From positions 1 through 39,471 of the forward strand of contig JADFJT010000015.1 of assembly GCA_022566015.1 (NCBI GenBank): a stretch of 39,471 nucleotides of DNA, in the 5' to 3' direction. The stretch's first letter is position 1. The number at the start of each line of letters is the position of its first letter. The notes beneath the pieces are model-generated. The model did not search any database. It saw only the letters and a program-made list of their open reading frames with translations, and was not told the origin of the DNA. Of this stretch, positions 23,979-33,269 are shown piece after piece. This DNA comes from Pseudomonadota bacterium. GTDB lineage: Bacteria > Pseudomonadota > Gammaproteobacteria > GCA-001735895. The position numbers were made by a program, and so were the translations under genes.

Positions 23979-24641
23979 TCAGTCTGTTTCCAAATCCTCA
24001 GAAAACAACCATCCCCCCAGCCACGCAGCCAACCCGGCACCAATCAACTGCGCGACAATAAAATAAGGCGCGTCTGCCGGCGCGATGCCGCTAAAGGTAT
24101 CGGTGAGTGTTCGTCCAATAGTAACCGCGGGATTGGCAAACGAAGTCGACGAAGTAAACCAGTAGCCAGCGCTAATGAATAAGCCTACCGCGTAGGCCAC
24201 GCTCTCTGGTCTGAATCGAATACAACCAAAAATCGTCATTACTAGCCCAAAAGTCGCGACGATTTCTGCACTCCATTGCGCAATGCCATACCGAACTCGG
24301 GTCGATGCATCGATTAGAGGTAACTCAAACATATGGTGTGCCAGTATTGTCCCGAGTACCGCGCCAATTATCTGTACCGGCCAATAAGCGCAGGCGGTCC
24401 TGAAATCGATCTCGGTGCGAATCAAAAAGGCCAGTGTCACAGCAGGATTAAAATGCGCGCCGGAAATTGGCCCAAAGATTAAAATCAACACCACCAGGAT
24501 CGCACCGGTGGCCAGGCTATTTCCAAGCAGGGCAATGGCGTCATTTCCCTGCGACAGATTTTCTGCCATGATGCCGGAACCAACCACCACGGCTACGAGC
24601 ATCAAACTTCCCAGCCCTTCGGCGACAAGGCGTTTTTTCAT
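23979..24641 (-). CDS. Aquaporin / MIP-family channel
   Basis: This 220-aa channel has six hydrophobic helices and the two pore motifs: NPA at residues 65-67 in AHFNPAVT and NPA at 170-172 in FANPAVTIGR, with the selectivity-type Arg177. The length is short for a glyceroporin and closer to AqpS/AqpZ-like bacterial aquaporins. The transported solute (water, glycerol, metalloid or small amine) is not visible. Its start codon abuts the MITE-like element (24644-24822). The element's end reads AGAGGTTCCC on the coding strand eight bases before the ATG, so the repeat may supply the ribosome binding site. It is divergent from betA. Confidence 0.88.
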   Translation of the reverse strand: MKKRLVAEGLGSLMLVAVVVGSGIMAENLSQGNDAIALLGNSLATGAILVVLILIFGPISGAHFNPAVTLAFLIRTEIDFRTACAYWPVQIIGAVLGTILAHHMFELPLIDASTRVRYGIAQWSAEIVATFGLVMTIFGCIRFRPESVAYAVGLFISAGYWFTSSTSFANPAVTIGRTLTDTFSGIAPADAPYFIVAQLIGAGLAAWLGGWLFSEDLETD

Positions 24642-24643
24642 CT

Positions 24644-24822
24644 AGGGAACCTCTGATTAAGTCTGGGCGAATCAGATTGTGATTCAAAATGATGAAGATC
24701 AAGGCGTGGAACGCAAGCCCGAGTTAAATAGACATGGGCACCGCTATTGCTCAGTTTCACAACGCAGAGATTGATTGTTTTGGGCGCAAGATGTTCGTTC
24801 ATGACTTAGTCAGAGGCTCCCT
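24644..24822. mobile_element. MITE-like element with 20-bp imperfect terminal inverted repeats
   Basis: The left end, AGGGAACCTCTGATTAAGTC (24644-24663), and right end, GACTTAGTCAGAGGCTCCCT (24803-24822), are inverted repeats with two mismatches. The interior is about 139 bp and has no coding capacity. Related ends occur at 3201-3215 and 4120-4174. No transposase is present and no target-site duplication is evident. It fills most of the gap between the divergent aquaporin and betA genes. Confidence 0.75.
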
Positions 24823-24908
24823 GGATTGCTACCATCCAAAAAAAGCGTATTCTCACATCTTGCTGGTAAAAATTCCTTAAATTAATTAATCGTTACAGAG
24901 AAATATCC

Positions 24909-26579
24909 ATGGCGCAGGCATACGATTACATCATCATCGGTGCGGGATCGGCAGGCTGTGTATTGGCCAACCGACTCAGTGAAGATCCGAATACCTCGGT
25001 GTTGGTACTTGAATATGGCGGTAGCGATCGAAGTATTTTTATTCAGATGCCGACAGCGCTGTCGATCCCGATGAACATGCCTAAATTTAACTGGGGTTAC
25101 GAGTCGCAACCCGAACCTTATTTGGATAATCGGCGTATGAATTGTCCACGCGGCAAGGTGCTCGGTGGCTCCTCGTCGATTAACGGTATGGTTTATGTGC
25201 GCGGCCATGCGATGGACTATGACCAATGGGAAGAACAGGGCGCCAAAGACTGGGGGTACCGACATTGCCTGCCCTATTTTAAGAAAGCCGAAGACTGGGC
25301 TTTTGGTAGCGACGATTATCGGTCGCAGCAGGGCCCATTGTCGGTCAATAATGGCAACAATATGCAAAACCCGCTCTACCGCGCATTTATAGAGGCGGGT
25401 GCGCAGGCGGGCTATATGAAAACCGACGACTACAATGGACGGCAACAGGAAGGATTTGGTCGGATGCACATGACGGTCAAAAATGGGGTTCGCTGGTCGA
25501 CTGCGAATGCTTATTTAAAACCGGCACTACAACGTCCCAATTTACGAGTGATTACCAACGCCTTAACCCGGCAAATATTGCTGGAAGGTAAAAAGTCGGT
25601 TGGTGTCGAATTTGAACAGGCCGGACGTGTGCAAACAGTGCAGGCTAATCGTGAAGTATTGCTCAGTGCCGGACCTATCGCTTCGCCCCAGCTATTGCAA
25701 GTATCCGGTATTGGTCCAGCGGATGTGCTGAACGAGGCGGGTATAGCGGTAAAGCACGAACTTCCCGGTGTCGGCCAGAATTTACAGGACCACCTGGAAT
25801 TATATTTTCAGTTTCGCTGCAAACAGCCCATCACTCTGAATGGTAAATTGGATCTATGGAGCAAATTTTTAATTGGATTGCGCTGGATACTAACCAAAAA
25901 GGGGTTGGGTGCGACCAATCATTTCGAGTCCTGCGGCTTTGTCCGATCCAGAGCCGGGGTCAAGTGGCCCGATATTCAGTTTCATTTTTTACCCGCAGCG
26001 ATGCGTTACGATGGCAATGCAGCATTCGATGGGCATGGTTTTCAGGTTCATGTGGGTCACAATAAACCACAGAGCAGAGGGACTATCAGGGCACAATCGC
26101 CGAATGTTAAGGATAAGCCAAAAATTATTTTCAACTACTTGCAGCAGCAGGAAGATATCGAAGTTTTTCGTGCCTGCGTACGACTAACCCGAGAAATTAT
26201 CGCGCAAAAAGCGATGGATCCTTATCGTGATTCCGAAATTCAACCTGGCGAAGCAATTCAAAGCGACGAAGAAATCGATGCGTTCGTCCGCGGTGCAGTC
26301 GAAAGCGCCTATCACCCCTCCTGCGCCTGCCGCATGGGAGAAGACGACGGAGCAGTAGTCGATTCCAAAACCCGAGTACATGGAATAGATAATTTGCGCG
26401 TGGTCGACTCGTCGATTTTTCCGGTAATACTCAATGGAAATCTGAACTCTCCAACCATCATGCTCGCAGAGCGAACGGCCGATATAATCAAGGGAAAAGG
26501 GATGCTAGAGCCTTCCGATGCGGCAGTTGCTTTGGGAGAAGACTGGGAAATTAAGCAGCGCTCGACCAGCGCGAATTAA
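24909..26579 (+). CDS. betA: Choline dehydrogenase (GMC oxidoreductase)
   Basis: This 556-aa flavoprotein, exactly the usual BetA length, oxidises choline to betaine aldehyde at the membrane. It has the FAD motif [21 protein letters not shown] (GAGSAG at 11-16), GMC signature 1 in [19 protein letters not shown], and signature 2 in [16 protein letters not shown]. The late [13 protein letters not shown] segment has His near 469, and [12 protein letters not shown] is the terminal motif. No betB or betI gene is adjacent, so assignment to choline rather than another alcohol rests on similarity alone. Betaine made this way could feed the corrinoid pathway. Confidence 0.87.
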   Translation: MAQAYDYIIIGAGSAGCVLANRLSEDPNTSVLVLEYGGSDRSIFIQMPTALSIPMNMPKFNWGYESQPEPYLDNRRMNCPRGKVLGGSSSINGMVYVRGHAMDYDQWEEQGAKDWGYRHCLPYFKKAEDWAFGSDDYRSQQGPLSVNNGNNMQNPLYRAFIEAGAQAGYMKTDDYNGRQQEGFGRMHMTVKNGVRWSTANAYLKPALQRPNLRVITNALTRQILLEGKKSVGVEFEQAGRVQTVQANREVLLSAGPIASPQLLQVSGIGPADVLNEAGIAVKHELPGVGQNLQDHLELYFQFRCKQPITLNGKLDLWSKFLIGLRWILTKKGLGATNHFESCGFVRSRAGVKWPDIQFHFLPAAMRYDGNAAFDGHGFQVHVGHNKPQSRGTIRAQSPNVKDKPKIIFNYLQQQEDIEVFRACVRLTREIIAQKAMDPYRDSEIQPGEAIQSDEEIDAFVRGAVESAYHPSCACRMGEDDGAVVDSKTRVHGIDNLRVVDSSIFPVILNGNLNSPTIMLAERTADIIKGKGMLEPSDAAVALGEDWEIKQRSTSAN

Positions 26580-26588
26580 TTTCATCCC

Positions 26589-27617
26589 TCATCCCTCCAG
26601 GTGATATTCAAAAAATTTAGCGTCTGGGCCTTTCCCTTTTCTGACGTGCATTTTCTGTTGTGCCAGCTCCATTACAATGGTGCATATTGTTCCGAGTTCA
26701 TGCACCGAATCATCGGGAATATACTCTCGATAAATAGGCAGGGAGCGATCAGAATCGTCAGATAGCAATGCACGCATTCCCGCTACACTTCGCTCTTTGT
26801 TTTCGGAGAGAATTTGCGTCGCTTTGTTGAGGCGGGCGTACGAACTAGAAAAACTGGGATCTTTCTCGGAGTTAATCGGGCTGTCCAGATAATGATTGGT
26901 ATGTAATAAATAATCCGATTCCGCGACCAGACGATACGAGTTCTCACCGCAAAATTCTATATTGAATCCAGCGCCACCGGCATCGGCAACCATTATATTG
27001 CTGGCTTTTCCGCCCCCATGGCTAGCCAACAGCGAATCGACTTGTGCGAGCGAATGGCAGTCCAGGATTGCACGCAAAAATATATGGACAGGTAATCCGT
27101 CAAGCAACCTGCCCAGTGTCAATATATTCAGACAAACACCCAGGCCGGCGCTATTCATGCCAATTTTGCCGATAATACCTGGCTCGGTGAGCATGAAGAT
27201 TATATGCCCATCGGTTTGCACGATTTTCATCAGTACACTCAGTGACTCGAGTGCCTTTCCCCAGTCCCAGTTTTGTCCGAGGATCGCCGACCCGGAATAA
27301 TACACAGACGTGCACTCGTTACTTACACCAGCACAATGGGAAAGGATTTCAGTGCGCGCATTGAGCGCAATTATCCATAGTAGGTCGACTCCAGCACCCT
27401 GAGCAATTCCGTCTATTTCTTCGATGTAGGTTGGGTTGAATCGCTCGATAATAGCGCGAAAAAAATCTGCCCGATGCAGGATTTCTGATTCTGGTAAAGC
27501 AAAAATCGAACGATAAAAATCGATGGTGCGAGAGATCTCTACACTAAGCTGTTTGCCGTGTTGTTTGCCGCGCTCAACTGGCTCCCCAGAAATAGTGATA
27601 CGTCGAAACTGATTCAT
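26589..27617 (-). CDS. C45-type Ntn hydrolase (acyl-CoA:6-APA acyltransferase-like)
   Basis: This 342-aa protein has the layout of the C45 peptidase / penicillin acyltransferase (AAT) family. It has an N-terminal GEPVERGKQHGKQL segment, IDGIAQGAGVDLLWIIALNARTE, then ECTSVYYSG with Cys102 as the expected autoproteolysis nucleophile. This is followed by LGQNWDW and NSAGLGVCLNILT. These enzymes self-cleave before the Cys and then hydrolyse or transfer amides. The natural substrate in proteobacteria is mostly unknown. The gene follows oadB after 106 bases on the same strand and may be read from the oad promoter. Confidence 0.85.
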   Translation of the reverse strand: MNQFRRITISGEPVERGKQHGKQLSVEISRTIDFYRSIFALPESEILHRADFFRAIIERFNPTYIEEIDGIAQGAGVDLLWIIALNARTEILSHCAGVSNECTSVYYSGSAILGQNWDWGKALESLSVLMKIVQTDGHIIFMLTEPGIIGKIGMNSAGLGVCLNILTLGRLLDGLPVHIFLRAILDCHSLAQVDSLLASHGGGKASNIMVADAGGAGFNIEFCGENSYRLVAESDYLLHTNHYLDSPINSEKDPSFSSSYARLNKATQILSENKERSVAGMRALLSDDSDRSLPIYREYIPDDSVHELGTICTIVMELAQQKMHVRKGKGPDAKFFEYHLEG

Positions 27618-27723
27618 TTACCGAATACTCTGTCAGACTACGGATTATCCGCATGCCCTCTCGGTGCAGGCTACGAAGTATTAAAAGTCTTGATGCACCA
27701 TTTTTTTTGGCAAAGTTTTAAAG

Positions 27724-28857
27724 CTAACCCACGATAGCCAACAAAACTCCAGCCGCCACAGCCGAGCCAATAACCCCGGCTACATTCGGGCCCATCGCGT
27801 GCATGAGTAGAAAATTATGCTGATTGGCGTCGAGGCCAACTTTATTTGCCACGCGCGCGGCCATTGGTACTGCGGAGACACCGGCGGCGCCGATCAATGG
27901 GTTGACCTCGCCACCGGTAAATCGATACATTATTTTGCCCATGATTACCCCCGCTGCGGTACCAATTGAGAAGGCCACGATGCCAAGCAGTAATATACCA
28001 ATCGTTTCGGGGGTAAGAAACTTGTCCGCTGCCAGTTTTGAACCGATCGCAAGACCGAGGAATATGGTCACGATATTGATCAATTCATTTTTTGCGGTAT
28101 TGCTCAGGCGGTCAACCACGCCGCATTCCTTCAATAAATTTCCGAAACAAAGCATTCCGATTAGCGGCGTAGCGGAGGGTAAGAGCAATATGGCGACCAA
28201 TAACAGTGTCAGTGGAAATAGTATTTTCTCCAGTTTTCCAACGTGGCGTAACTGGGTCATTTTGGTTTGCCTTTCTTTTTCTGTGGTGAGTAGCTTCATG
28301 ATCGGCGGTTGAATGATGGGTACCAGTGCCATATATGAATAGGCTGCTACTGCAATCGCACCCAGTAACTCTGGAGCGAGCCTGGACGCGACATAGATTG
28401 CGGTCGGCCCGTCGGCCCCACCGATGATGGCTATCGCGGCGGCGTCGGCCAGGGAAAATTCTATACCCGGGATAAAATTCATCGCAATTGCACCAAACAG
28501 GGTGAAAAATATGCCAAATTGCGCGGCTGCACCGAGAATCATCAAACTCGGTCTTGCCAGCAATGGACCGAAATCGGTCATCGCACCGACACCCATGAAT
28601 ATCAATAACGGGAATACGCCGCTCTCGATACCAGAATGGTAGAGAATCCCAAGCAAGCCTTCGGGCCCGGCAATAGCGGCCACTGGAATATTAGCCAGAA
28701 TGCCGCCGAATCCTATCGGAATAAGCAACAGTGGTTCGAATCCTTTGGATATGGCGAGAAATATCAGAATGCCACCGATAGCGATCATGAATACCTGACC
28801 GATGGTGAGATTATAGAGACCGGTAGAGGCCCAAAGTTGCAGAAGACCCTGTTCCAT
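27724..28857 (-). CDS. oadB: Oxaloacetate decarboxylase beta subunit (Na+ pump)
   Basis: This 377-aa polytopic membrane subunit decarboxylates carboxybiotin and couples that to Na+ export. It has conserved segments [26 protein letters not shown] and [18 protein letters not shown] with the family Asp, plus [22 protein letters not shown] near the C-terminus. Its ATG is one base after the oadA stop, so translation is tightly coupled. The length is shorter than enterobacterial OadB (about 430 aa), as in many GcdB/MmdB-like versions. With oadA and oadG it forms a complete pump, typical of marine gammaproteobacteria. Confidence 0.94.
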   Translation of the reverse strand: MEQGLLQLWASTGLYNLTIGQVFMIAIGGILIFLAISKGFEPLLLIPIGFGGILANIPVAAIAGPEGLLGILYHSGIESGVFPLLIFMGVGAMTDFGPLLARPSLMILGAAAQFGIFFTLFGAIAMNFIPGIEFSLADAAAIAIIGGADGPTAIYVASRLAPELLGAIAVAAYSYMALVPIIQPPIMKLLTTEKERQTKMTQLRHVGKLEKILFPLTLLLVAILLLPSATPLIGMLCFGNLLKECGVVDRLSNTAKNELINIVTIFLGLAIGSKLAADKFLTPETIGILLLGIVAFSIGTAAGVIMGKIMYRFTGGEVNPLIGAAGVSAVPMAARVANKVGLDANQHNFLLMHAMGPNVAGVIGSAVAAGVLLAIVG

Positions 28858-28858
28858 G

Positions 28859-30643
28859 TTAACCGATGGTCATCAGAACTTGATCAGCCCGAATGGCGTC
28901 GCCCCGGCTGATTGCAATCGATTGAACGACCCCATTACAGCTGCTTCGAATTTCCGTTTCCATTTTCATCGCCTCAATAATAATGACCGGATCACCTTCC
29001 TCGACCTGCTGACCAACCGACACCAGGATATCGATTACACTGCCTGTCATCGGTGCATTGATGGCCGTGCCTGCGACTGTTGGCGTGGTTGGCGCAGACC
29101 GGACTGCGCTGGGGGCGATTTGGCTGATATCGCCACTTCCACTGGCAACGACAACATCGTATTCGGTGCCATTGACGGTGACCCGGTAACTTTCGGCTTC
29201 TCCAGAAGGGCTAGAACTTGCTACATTAATTGATGCTGCGACAGGTTCAGGCTCGCTGTCAGGGGCCGGTTCGAATGCGTCAGGGTTATTGCGGTTCTTG
29301 AGAAAATTGATCCCGACCTGGTTAAACAGGGCATAAATCAATACATCATCGATTTCATTCTTGGCGAGTTTAATGCCTTCTTCCCTGGCCAGGGCCTTCA
29401 ATTCAGAGGTCAGACGTTTCATTTCCGGTTCGATCAAATCGGCAGGGCGGCAGGTGATGGGTTCGCCCCCATCGAGGACGCGTTGTTGCAATTCCTGGTT
29501 CACCGGGGCCGCTGTGGCGCCGTATTCGCCTTTCAGCACGCCCGCCGTTTCCTTGCTGATCGTTTTGTAACGTTCGCCGCTTAATACGTTGAGTACCGAT
29601 TGTGTCCCTACGATTTGCGAGGTTGGTGTTACCAGCGGAACATAACCGAGGTCTTTGCGTACCGACGGGATTTCCTTTAATACTTCGTCGAGTTTGTCTT
29701 CGGCATTTTGCTCTTTCAACTGGATTTCCAGGTTGGTGAGCATGCCGCCGGGAACTTGCGCGGTGAGAATGCGCGGGTCGACCCCTTTGAGGGATCCTTC
29801 GAATTTAGCGTATTTTTGACGTACTCCGCGAAAATACAGCGATATTTCTTCGAGTAATCCCAAATCCAGTCCGGTGGCTCGATCGGTATCTTCAAGAATC
29901 GAAACAAAGGTCTCGGTAGGCGAATGGCCGTAGGTCAGGCTCATCGATGAAATCGAAGTATCGAGCATATCGATTCCAGCCTCGATCGCCTTCATATAAG
30001 TCGCGGTCGAAAGACCCGTGGTCGCATGGCAATGCATCGACAGCGGTAGGTCACAGCATTCCTTGATCTTGCCCACCAACTCCTCGGCAACATAAGGCTT
30101 AAGTAATCCAGCCATATCCTTGATGCAGATAGAATGGCAGCCCATATCCTGTAGACGTTTGACCATGTCAATCCACAGGTCGATGTTATGGACCGGACTC
30201 AAGGTATAGGCAATACATCCCTGGGCGTGCTTACCGCTTTTTATCGTTGCCTTGATTGCCGTTTCAATATTTCGCATATCATTCATCGCATCAAAGATAC
30301 GAAATACATCCACACCACTGCTCGCTGCGCGCTCGACAAATGCTTCGATTACATCGTCGGCATAATGCCGGTAACCCAGTGCATTTTGTCCACGCAGCAA
30401 CATTTGCATTGGCGTATTAGGCATTGCCTTTTTTAGTTTTCTCAGACGCTCCCAGGGGTCTTCGCCGAGAAAGCGGATACAGGCATCGAAAGTTGCGCCG
30501 CCCCAGGTTTCGAGAGACCAGAAGCCAACCCGGTCGAGCTTTTCCGCAATGGGTAACATATCTTCGATACGTATGCGTGTTGCAAACAGTGATTGAGAGG
30601 CATCGCGCAGTACGACATCGGTGAGCAAAAGAGGCTTAGTCAT
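28859..30643 (-). CDS. oadA: Oxaloacetate decarboxylase alpha subunit
   Basis: This 594-aa subunit has an N-terminal carboxyltransferase TIM barrel ([42 protein letters not shown]). A middle PYC/OADA conserved domain ([13 protein letters not shown]) follows. After a Pro/Ala/Ser/Glu-rich linker comes a C-terminal biotinyl domain with EAMKME and biotin Lys560. It transfers the carboxyl group of oxaloacetate to biotin, giving pyruvate. It is flanked by oadG upstream and oadB one base downstream. A biotin ligase is not in the window. Confidence 0.95.
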   Translation of the reverse strand: MTKPLLLTDVVLRDASQSLFATRIRIEDMLPIAEKLDRVGFWSLETWGGATFDACIRFLGEDPWERLRKLKKAMPNTPMQMLLRGQNALGYRHYADDVIEAFVERAASSGVDVFRIFDAMNDMRNIETAIKATIKSGKHAQGCIAYTLSPVHNIDLWIDMVKRLQDMGCHSICIKDMAGLLKPYVAEELVGKIKECCDLPLSMHCHATTGLSTATYMKAIEAGIDMLDTSISSMSLTYGHSPTETFVSILEDTDRATGLDLGLLEEISLYFRGVRQKYAKFEGSLKGVDPRILTAQVPGGMLTNLEIQLKEQNAEDKLDEVLKEIPSVRKDLGYVPLVTPTSQIVGTQSVLNVLSGERYKTISKETAGVLKGEYGATAAPVNQELQQRVLDGGEPITCRPADLIEPEMKRLTSELKALAREEGIKLAKNEIDDVLIYALFNQVGINFLKNRNNPDAFEPAPDSEPEPVAASINVASSSPSGEAESYRVTVNGTEYDVVVASGSGDISQIAPSAVRSAPTTPTVAGTAINAPMTGSVIDILVSVGQQVEEGDPVIIIEAMKMETEIRSSCNGVVQSIAISRGDAIRADQVLMTIG

Positions 30644-30674
30644 GAACTGGATACCTGGTAAATGGATAGGCTAG

Positions 30675-30905
30675 TTAGCGAGATTTTCTATACTTGTGGA
30701 TCGCTGCCTGAATCGCGGCAATGTGCTGATGACCAGGCTTTGAGAGTCTATCGGAGGGGACAGGTATTACATCGGGCTGTTCTTCGGGAACTATTTTCGA
30801 TACTGCCCAGATGATGCAAATTAACAGGGTCAATATAATAAACACGGCACCCATTCCAAGGCCAAGTAATTGCAAACTTTGCATCATGAGCTGTTCTATG
30901 TCCAT
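30675..30905 (-). CDS. oadG: Oxaloacetate decarboxylase gamma subunit
   Basis: This 76-aa membrane protein has one transmembrane helix at about residues 10-34 (GLGMGAVFIILTLLICIIWAV) and a C-terminal helix ending AAIQAAIHKYRKSR. Both are typical of the small subunit that assembles the OadAB complex. The ORF opens upstream with a TTG at 30965, but ATG 30905 has GGGGA six bases before it and gives the normal length. It is the first gene of oadGAB. The upstream region is AT-rich and contains near-palindromic segments (30931-30960) that could be promoter or operator. Confidence 0.88.
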   Translation of the reverse strand: MDIEQLMMQSLQLLGLGMGAVFIILTLLICIIWAVSKIVPEEQPDVIPVPSDRLSKPGHQHIAAIQAAIHKYRKSR

Positions 30906-31087
30906 TGTTTCCCCGGATGGTTGGCGTACCGACTTTTGCAAAAAGTATACTATAAAAGTAAACAAACTCTGATTTATTCGGAGGTTCCTTAATATTTATT
31001 AATACCCATTGATATTGTCGATCACTGTCATTGCTGTTAATGATCGTGCCTGTGATATCCTGAAATTGCCGTTAATTGAGGGATTTG

Positions 31088-31335
31088 ATGACTAGCGACC
31101 AGTTTTTCTTTTTAGCCTGTCCGGCGTGGTATTCGCTCTGCTGATCTGGGGCAGGAACCATTACGACATGGTTGCCTTCGGCGCTTTTCCGACACCTGTT
31201 AGCCCCAAAAACAATACCATCATCATGGGTCCGGGTGGCTATAGCTTCGGCGACTACTGGCGTATGGGACTGCCGCTGGAAATATTGGTATTGGTGGCGT
31301 TGGTGCCGACCATATTGTATTTCTGGCCACTTTAA
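31088..31335 (+). pseudogene. SLC13/DASS transporter remnant: both termini, centre deleted
   Basis: GAGGGA precedes ATG 31088, which opens MTSDQFFF. A one-base shift in the T-run near 31105-31112 then gives LSGVVFALLIWGRNHYDMVAFGA, the first helix of SLC13-type anion permeases. This is joined directly to TPVSPKNNTIIMGPGGYSF and GDYWRMGLPLEILVLVALVP, the last helix region, ending at TAA 31335. A normal SLC13 protein is over 400 aa, so roughly the middle 80-90% is gone. A short GTG-started frame (31126-31335) could still be translated. The gene sits next to oadGAB, where a dicarboxylate importer would make sense. Confidence 0.72.
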
Positions 31336-31341
31336 TGCTGT

Positions 31342-33018
31342 TTAGCCTGACCTGTCACGCAACGATTCTATAGTTATGGTCGGTGTCAGCAAATCCCGGT
31401 CGAGTTGAACTTCGATCAGGGCTGGTCGGCTGGCAGACATGGCTCGCCCGAATGCAGGGGCAAACTCTTCGGTCGTAGTCACCAGCTCAGCCTGAGCACC
31501 GTAAGCTTCTGCGAGTTTACAAAAATCCGGGTTGACTATATCGGTTCCGATCACTCGCTCGGGATAGTCGCGTTCCTGATGCATACGAATGGTCGCGTAG
31601 ATTCCATTGTTGACCACGATAATAATAATATTGGCCCCGTATTGCATCGCTGTCGCCAGTTCCTGGCCATTCATCATGAAATCGCCGTCGCCAGCAAACG
31701 CGACCACGGTTCTATCTGGATACATCAGTTTCGCCGCAATAGCAGCTGGCACACCGTAGCCCATCGTGCCGCTGGTTGGCGCAAGCTGCGTCCTATATTC
31801 GCGAAAACGATAAAAACGGTGAAGCCAGGACGTATTATTGCCGGCACCATTGCAAATAATCGTATCGTCAGCAGAATTTTGTTCGACTGTTTTGATGATA
31901 TCGGATAATTGTACCGGGCCTTTTACGCTGATTGAGCTATTCCAGGATTCGAATTCCTGCCGCGCCAGCGTCACTTGTGATTGCCAGTCGCTACCGTTTG
32001 TTGTTGGAACCTCGTCGGTCAGTAAGGATTCTACGAAGACTCCCGACGACGCATTGATCGCGAGGTCAGGTTGATAAATATGTCCCAGCTCTTCAGCCCC
32101 AACGTGTACATGAATCAAGGTTTGTTGGGGATTGGGGATATCGATCAGACTAAACCCACCGGTAGTCATTTCGCCCAGCCGAGCGCCGATGACCAGCAAC
32201 AGGTCGCTCGCGCGGACTCGCTGCGTTAAGGCCGGATTGATACCAAGTCCGAGGTCGCCGATATAATTGGGGTGATCGTGGCTGAAATAGTCCTGGCAAC
32301 GAAATGAATTGGCGACAGGTAACTTAGCGGCTTCGGCGAAAAGCTGTAACTGTTGGCGGGTTTGTTCGCTCCAACCGCTGCCACCGACAATAATCATCGG
32401 GCGTTTAGACTCGGCGAGCAGATGGTAAAGTTTTTGCATGTCCTGCGGCACCGGAGCGGTAAGCACTTGTTGCCAGGGTTTAGCGTCAACCGCGGTCGTC
32501 ATGTCGGTGAGCATATCTTCGGGCAGGGCGAGCACAACCGGTCCAGGGCGACCGCTGGTCGCAGTGGCAAAGGCGCGCGTCAGGTATTCGGGAATACGGT
32601 CGGCGTCTTCGATTTGTGCAGTCCATTTAGCAAGCTGACCGAACATGCGCCGATAATCGATTTCCTGGAACGCTTCGCGGTCCATGTCTTTGCGCGCAAT
32701 CTGGCCGATCAACAAGATCATCGGCGTCGAGTCCTGCATTGCCACGTGCAGACCACAACTGGCATTGGTAGCGCCCGGTCCACGGGTAACAAAGCAGACA
32801 CCGGGTATACCGTTAAGTTTGCCATAAGCCTCGGCCATATACGCAGCACCACCTTCGTTGCGACAAACAGTGAGCATAATTTCGGGGCTGTCATACAGTG
32901 CGTCGAGCGCGGCCAGGAAACTTTCGCCCGGGATGCTAAATATTCGATCGACACCGTTGATTTTTAAAGCCTCGATCAGAACCTGGGCTCCGGTTCTGGA
33001 ATTGATGGGGTGATTCAC
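31342..33018 (-). CDS. Thiamine pyrophosphate-dependent enzyme (acetolactate synthase-like)
   Basis: This 558-aa protein of the large ThDP family has the N-terminal Pyr domain with catalytic Glu55 in CRNEGGAAYMAEAYGKL, a central domain (IIVGGSGWSEQTR), and the C-terminal PP domain. The last carries the ThDP-Mg motif GDGDFMMNGQELATAMQYGANIIIIVVNN. No small regulatory subunit is adjacent, so biosynthetic acetohydroxyacid synthase is unlikely. A decarboxylase, carboligase or similar catabolic member is more probable. The start is GTG with GGAG upstream. The gene is convergent with the SLC13 remnant and divergent from iadA. Confidence 0.85.
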   Translation of the reverse strand: MNHPINSRTGAQVLIEALKINGVDRIFSIPGESFLAALDALYDSPEIMLTVCRNEGGAAYMAEAYGKLNGIPGVCFVTRGPGATNASCGLHVAMQDSTPMILLIGQIARKDMDREAFQEIDYRRMFGQLAKWTAQIEDADRIPEYLTRAFATATSGRPGPVVLALPEDMLTDMTTAVDAKPWQQVLTAPVPQDMQKLYHLLAESKRPMIIVGGSGWSEQTRQQLQLFAEAAKLPVANSFRCQDYFSHDHPNYIGDLGLGINPALTQRVRASDLLLVIGARLGEMTTGGFSLIDIPNPQQTLIHVHVGAEELGHIYQPDLAINASSGVFVESLLTDEVPTTNGSDWQSQVTLARQEFESWNSSISVKGPVQLSDIIKTVEQNSADDTIICNGAGNNTSWLHRFYRFREYRTQLAPTSGTMGYGVPAAIAAKLMYPDRTVVAFAGDGDFMMNGQELATAMQYGANIIIIVVNNGIYATIRMHQERDYPERVIGTDIVNPDFCKLAEAYGAQAELVTTTEEFAPAFGRAMSASRPALIEVQLDRDLLTPTITIESLRDRSG

Positions 33019-33164
33019 TGCTACTCCGTAACGGTAGGGGTTTATAGTGTACGGGGATGTTTATATCACGCGATACAGGATTGAACAACTTACCCGCCGA
33101 TCTAACGCGAATTGAGATCGTGTACGGTCATTGTGGTATGTCTGCTGGCACGCTATTTGTGCCG

Positions 33165-33178
33165 TTAATCATGATCAA
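33165..33178. promoter_or_regulatory. FNR/Anr-like box
   Basis: TTAAT-CATG-ATCAA matches 9 of 10 positions of the FNR consensus TTGAT-N4-ATCAA. It lies about 92 bases before the iadA start and 147 bases from the divergent TPP-enzyme start, a plausible location for oxygen control. No FNR gene is visible in the window, so this is a prediction. Confidence 0.28.
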
Positions 33179-33269
33179 TAAATAAAAAAATGTAGCGGTT
33201 TTTTTCTCAGGCTTACTTTAAAATACCCGATTGGTAATATATAGGCTCTCGTATTCCTAAGTTGAATTC

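Noticed and set aside
24882-25469. 195-aa ORF antisense to betA
   Set aside because: It overlaps the FAD-binding region of a confident choline dehydrogenase gene in the opposite direction and has no domain of its own.
31405-32967. Long ORFs antisense to the TPP enzyme (for example 204 aa at 32353-32967)
   Set aside because: They mirror the codon structure of a well-supported gene on the other strand and show no family motif.
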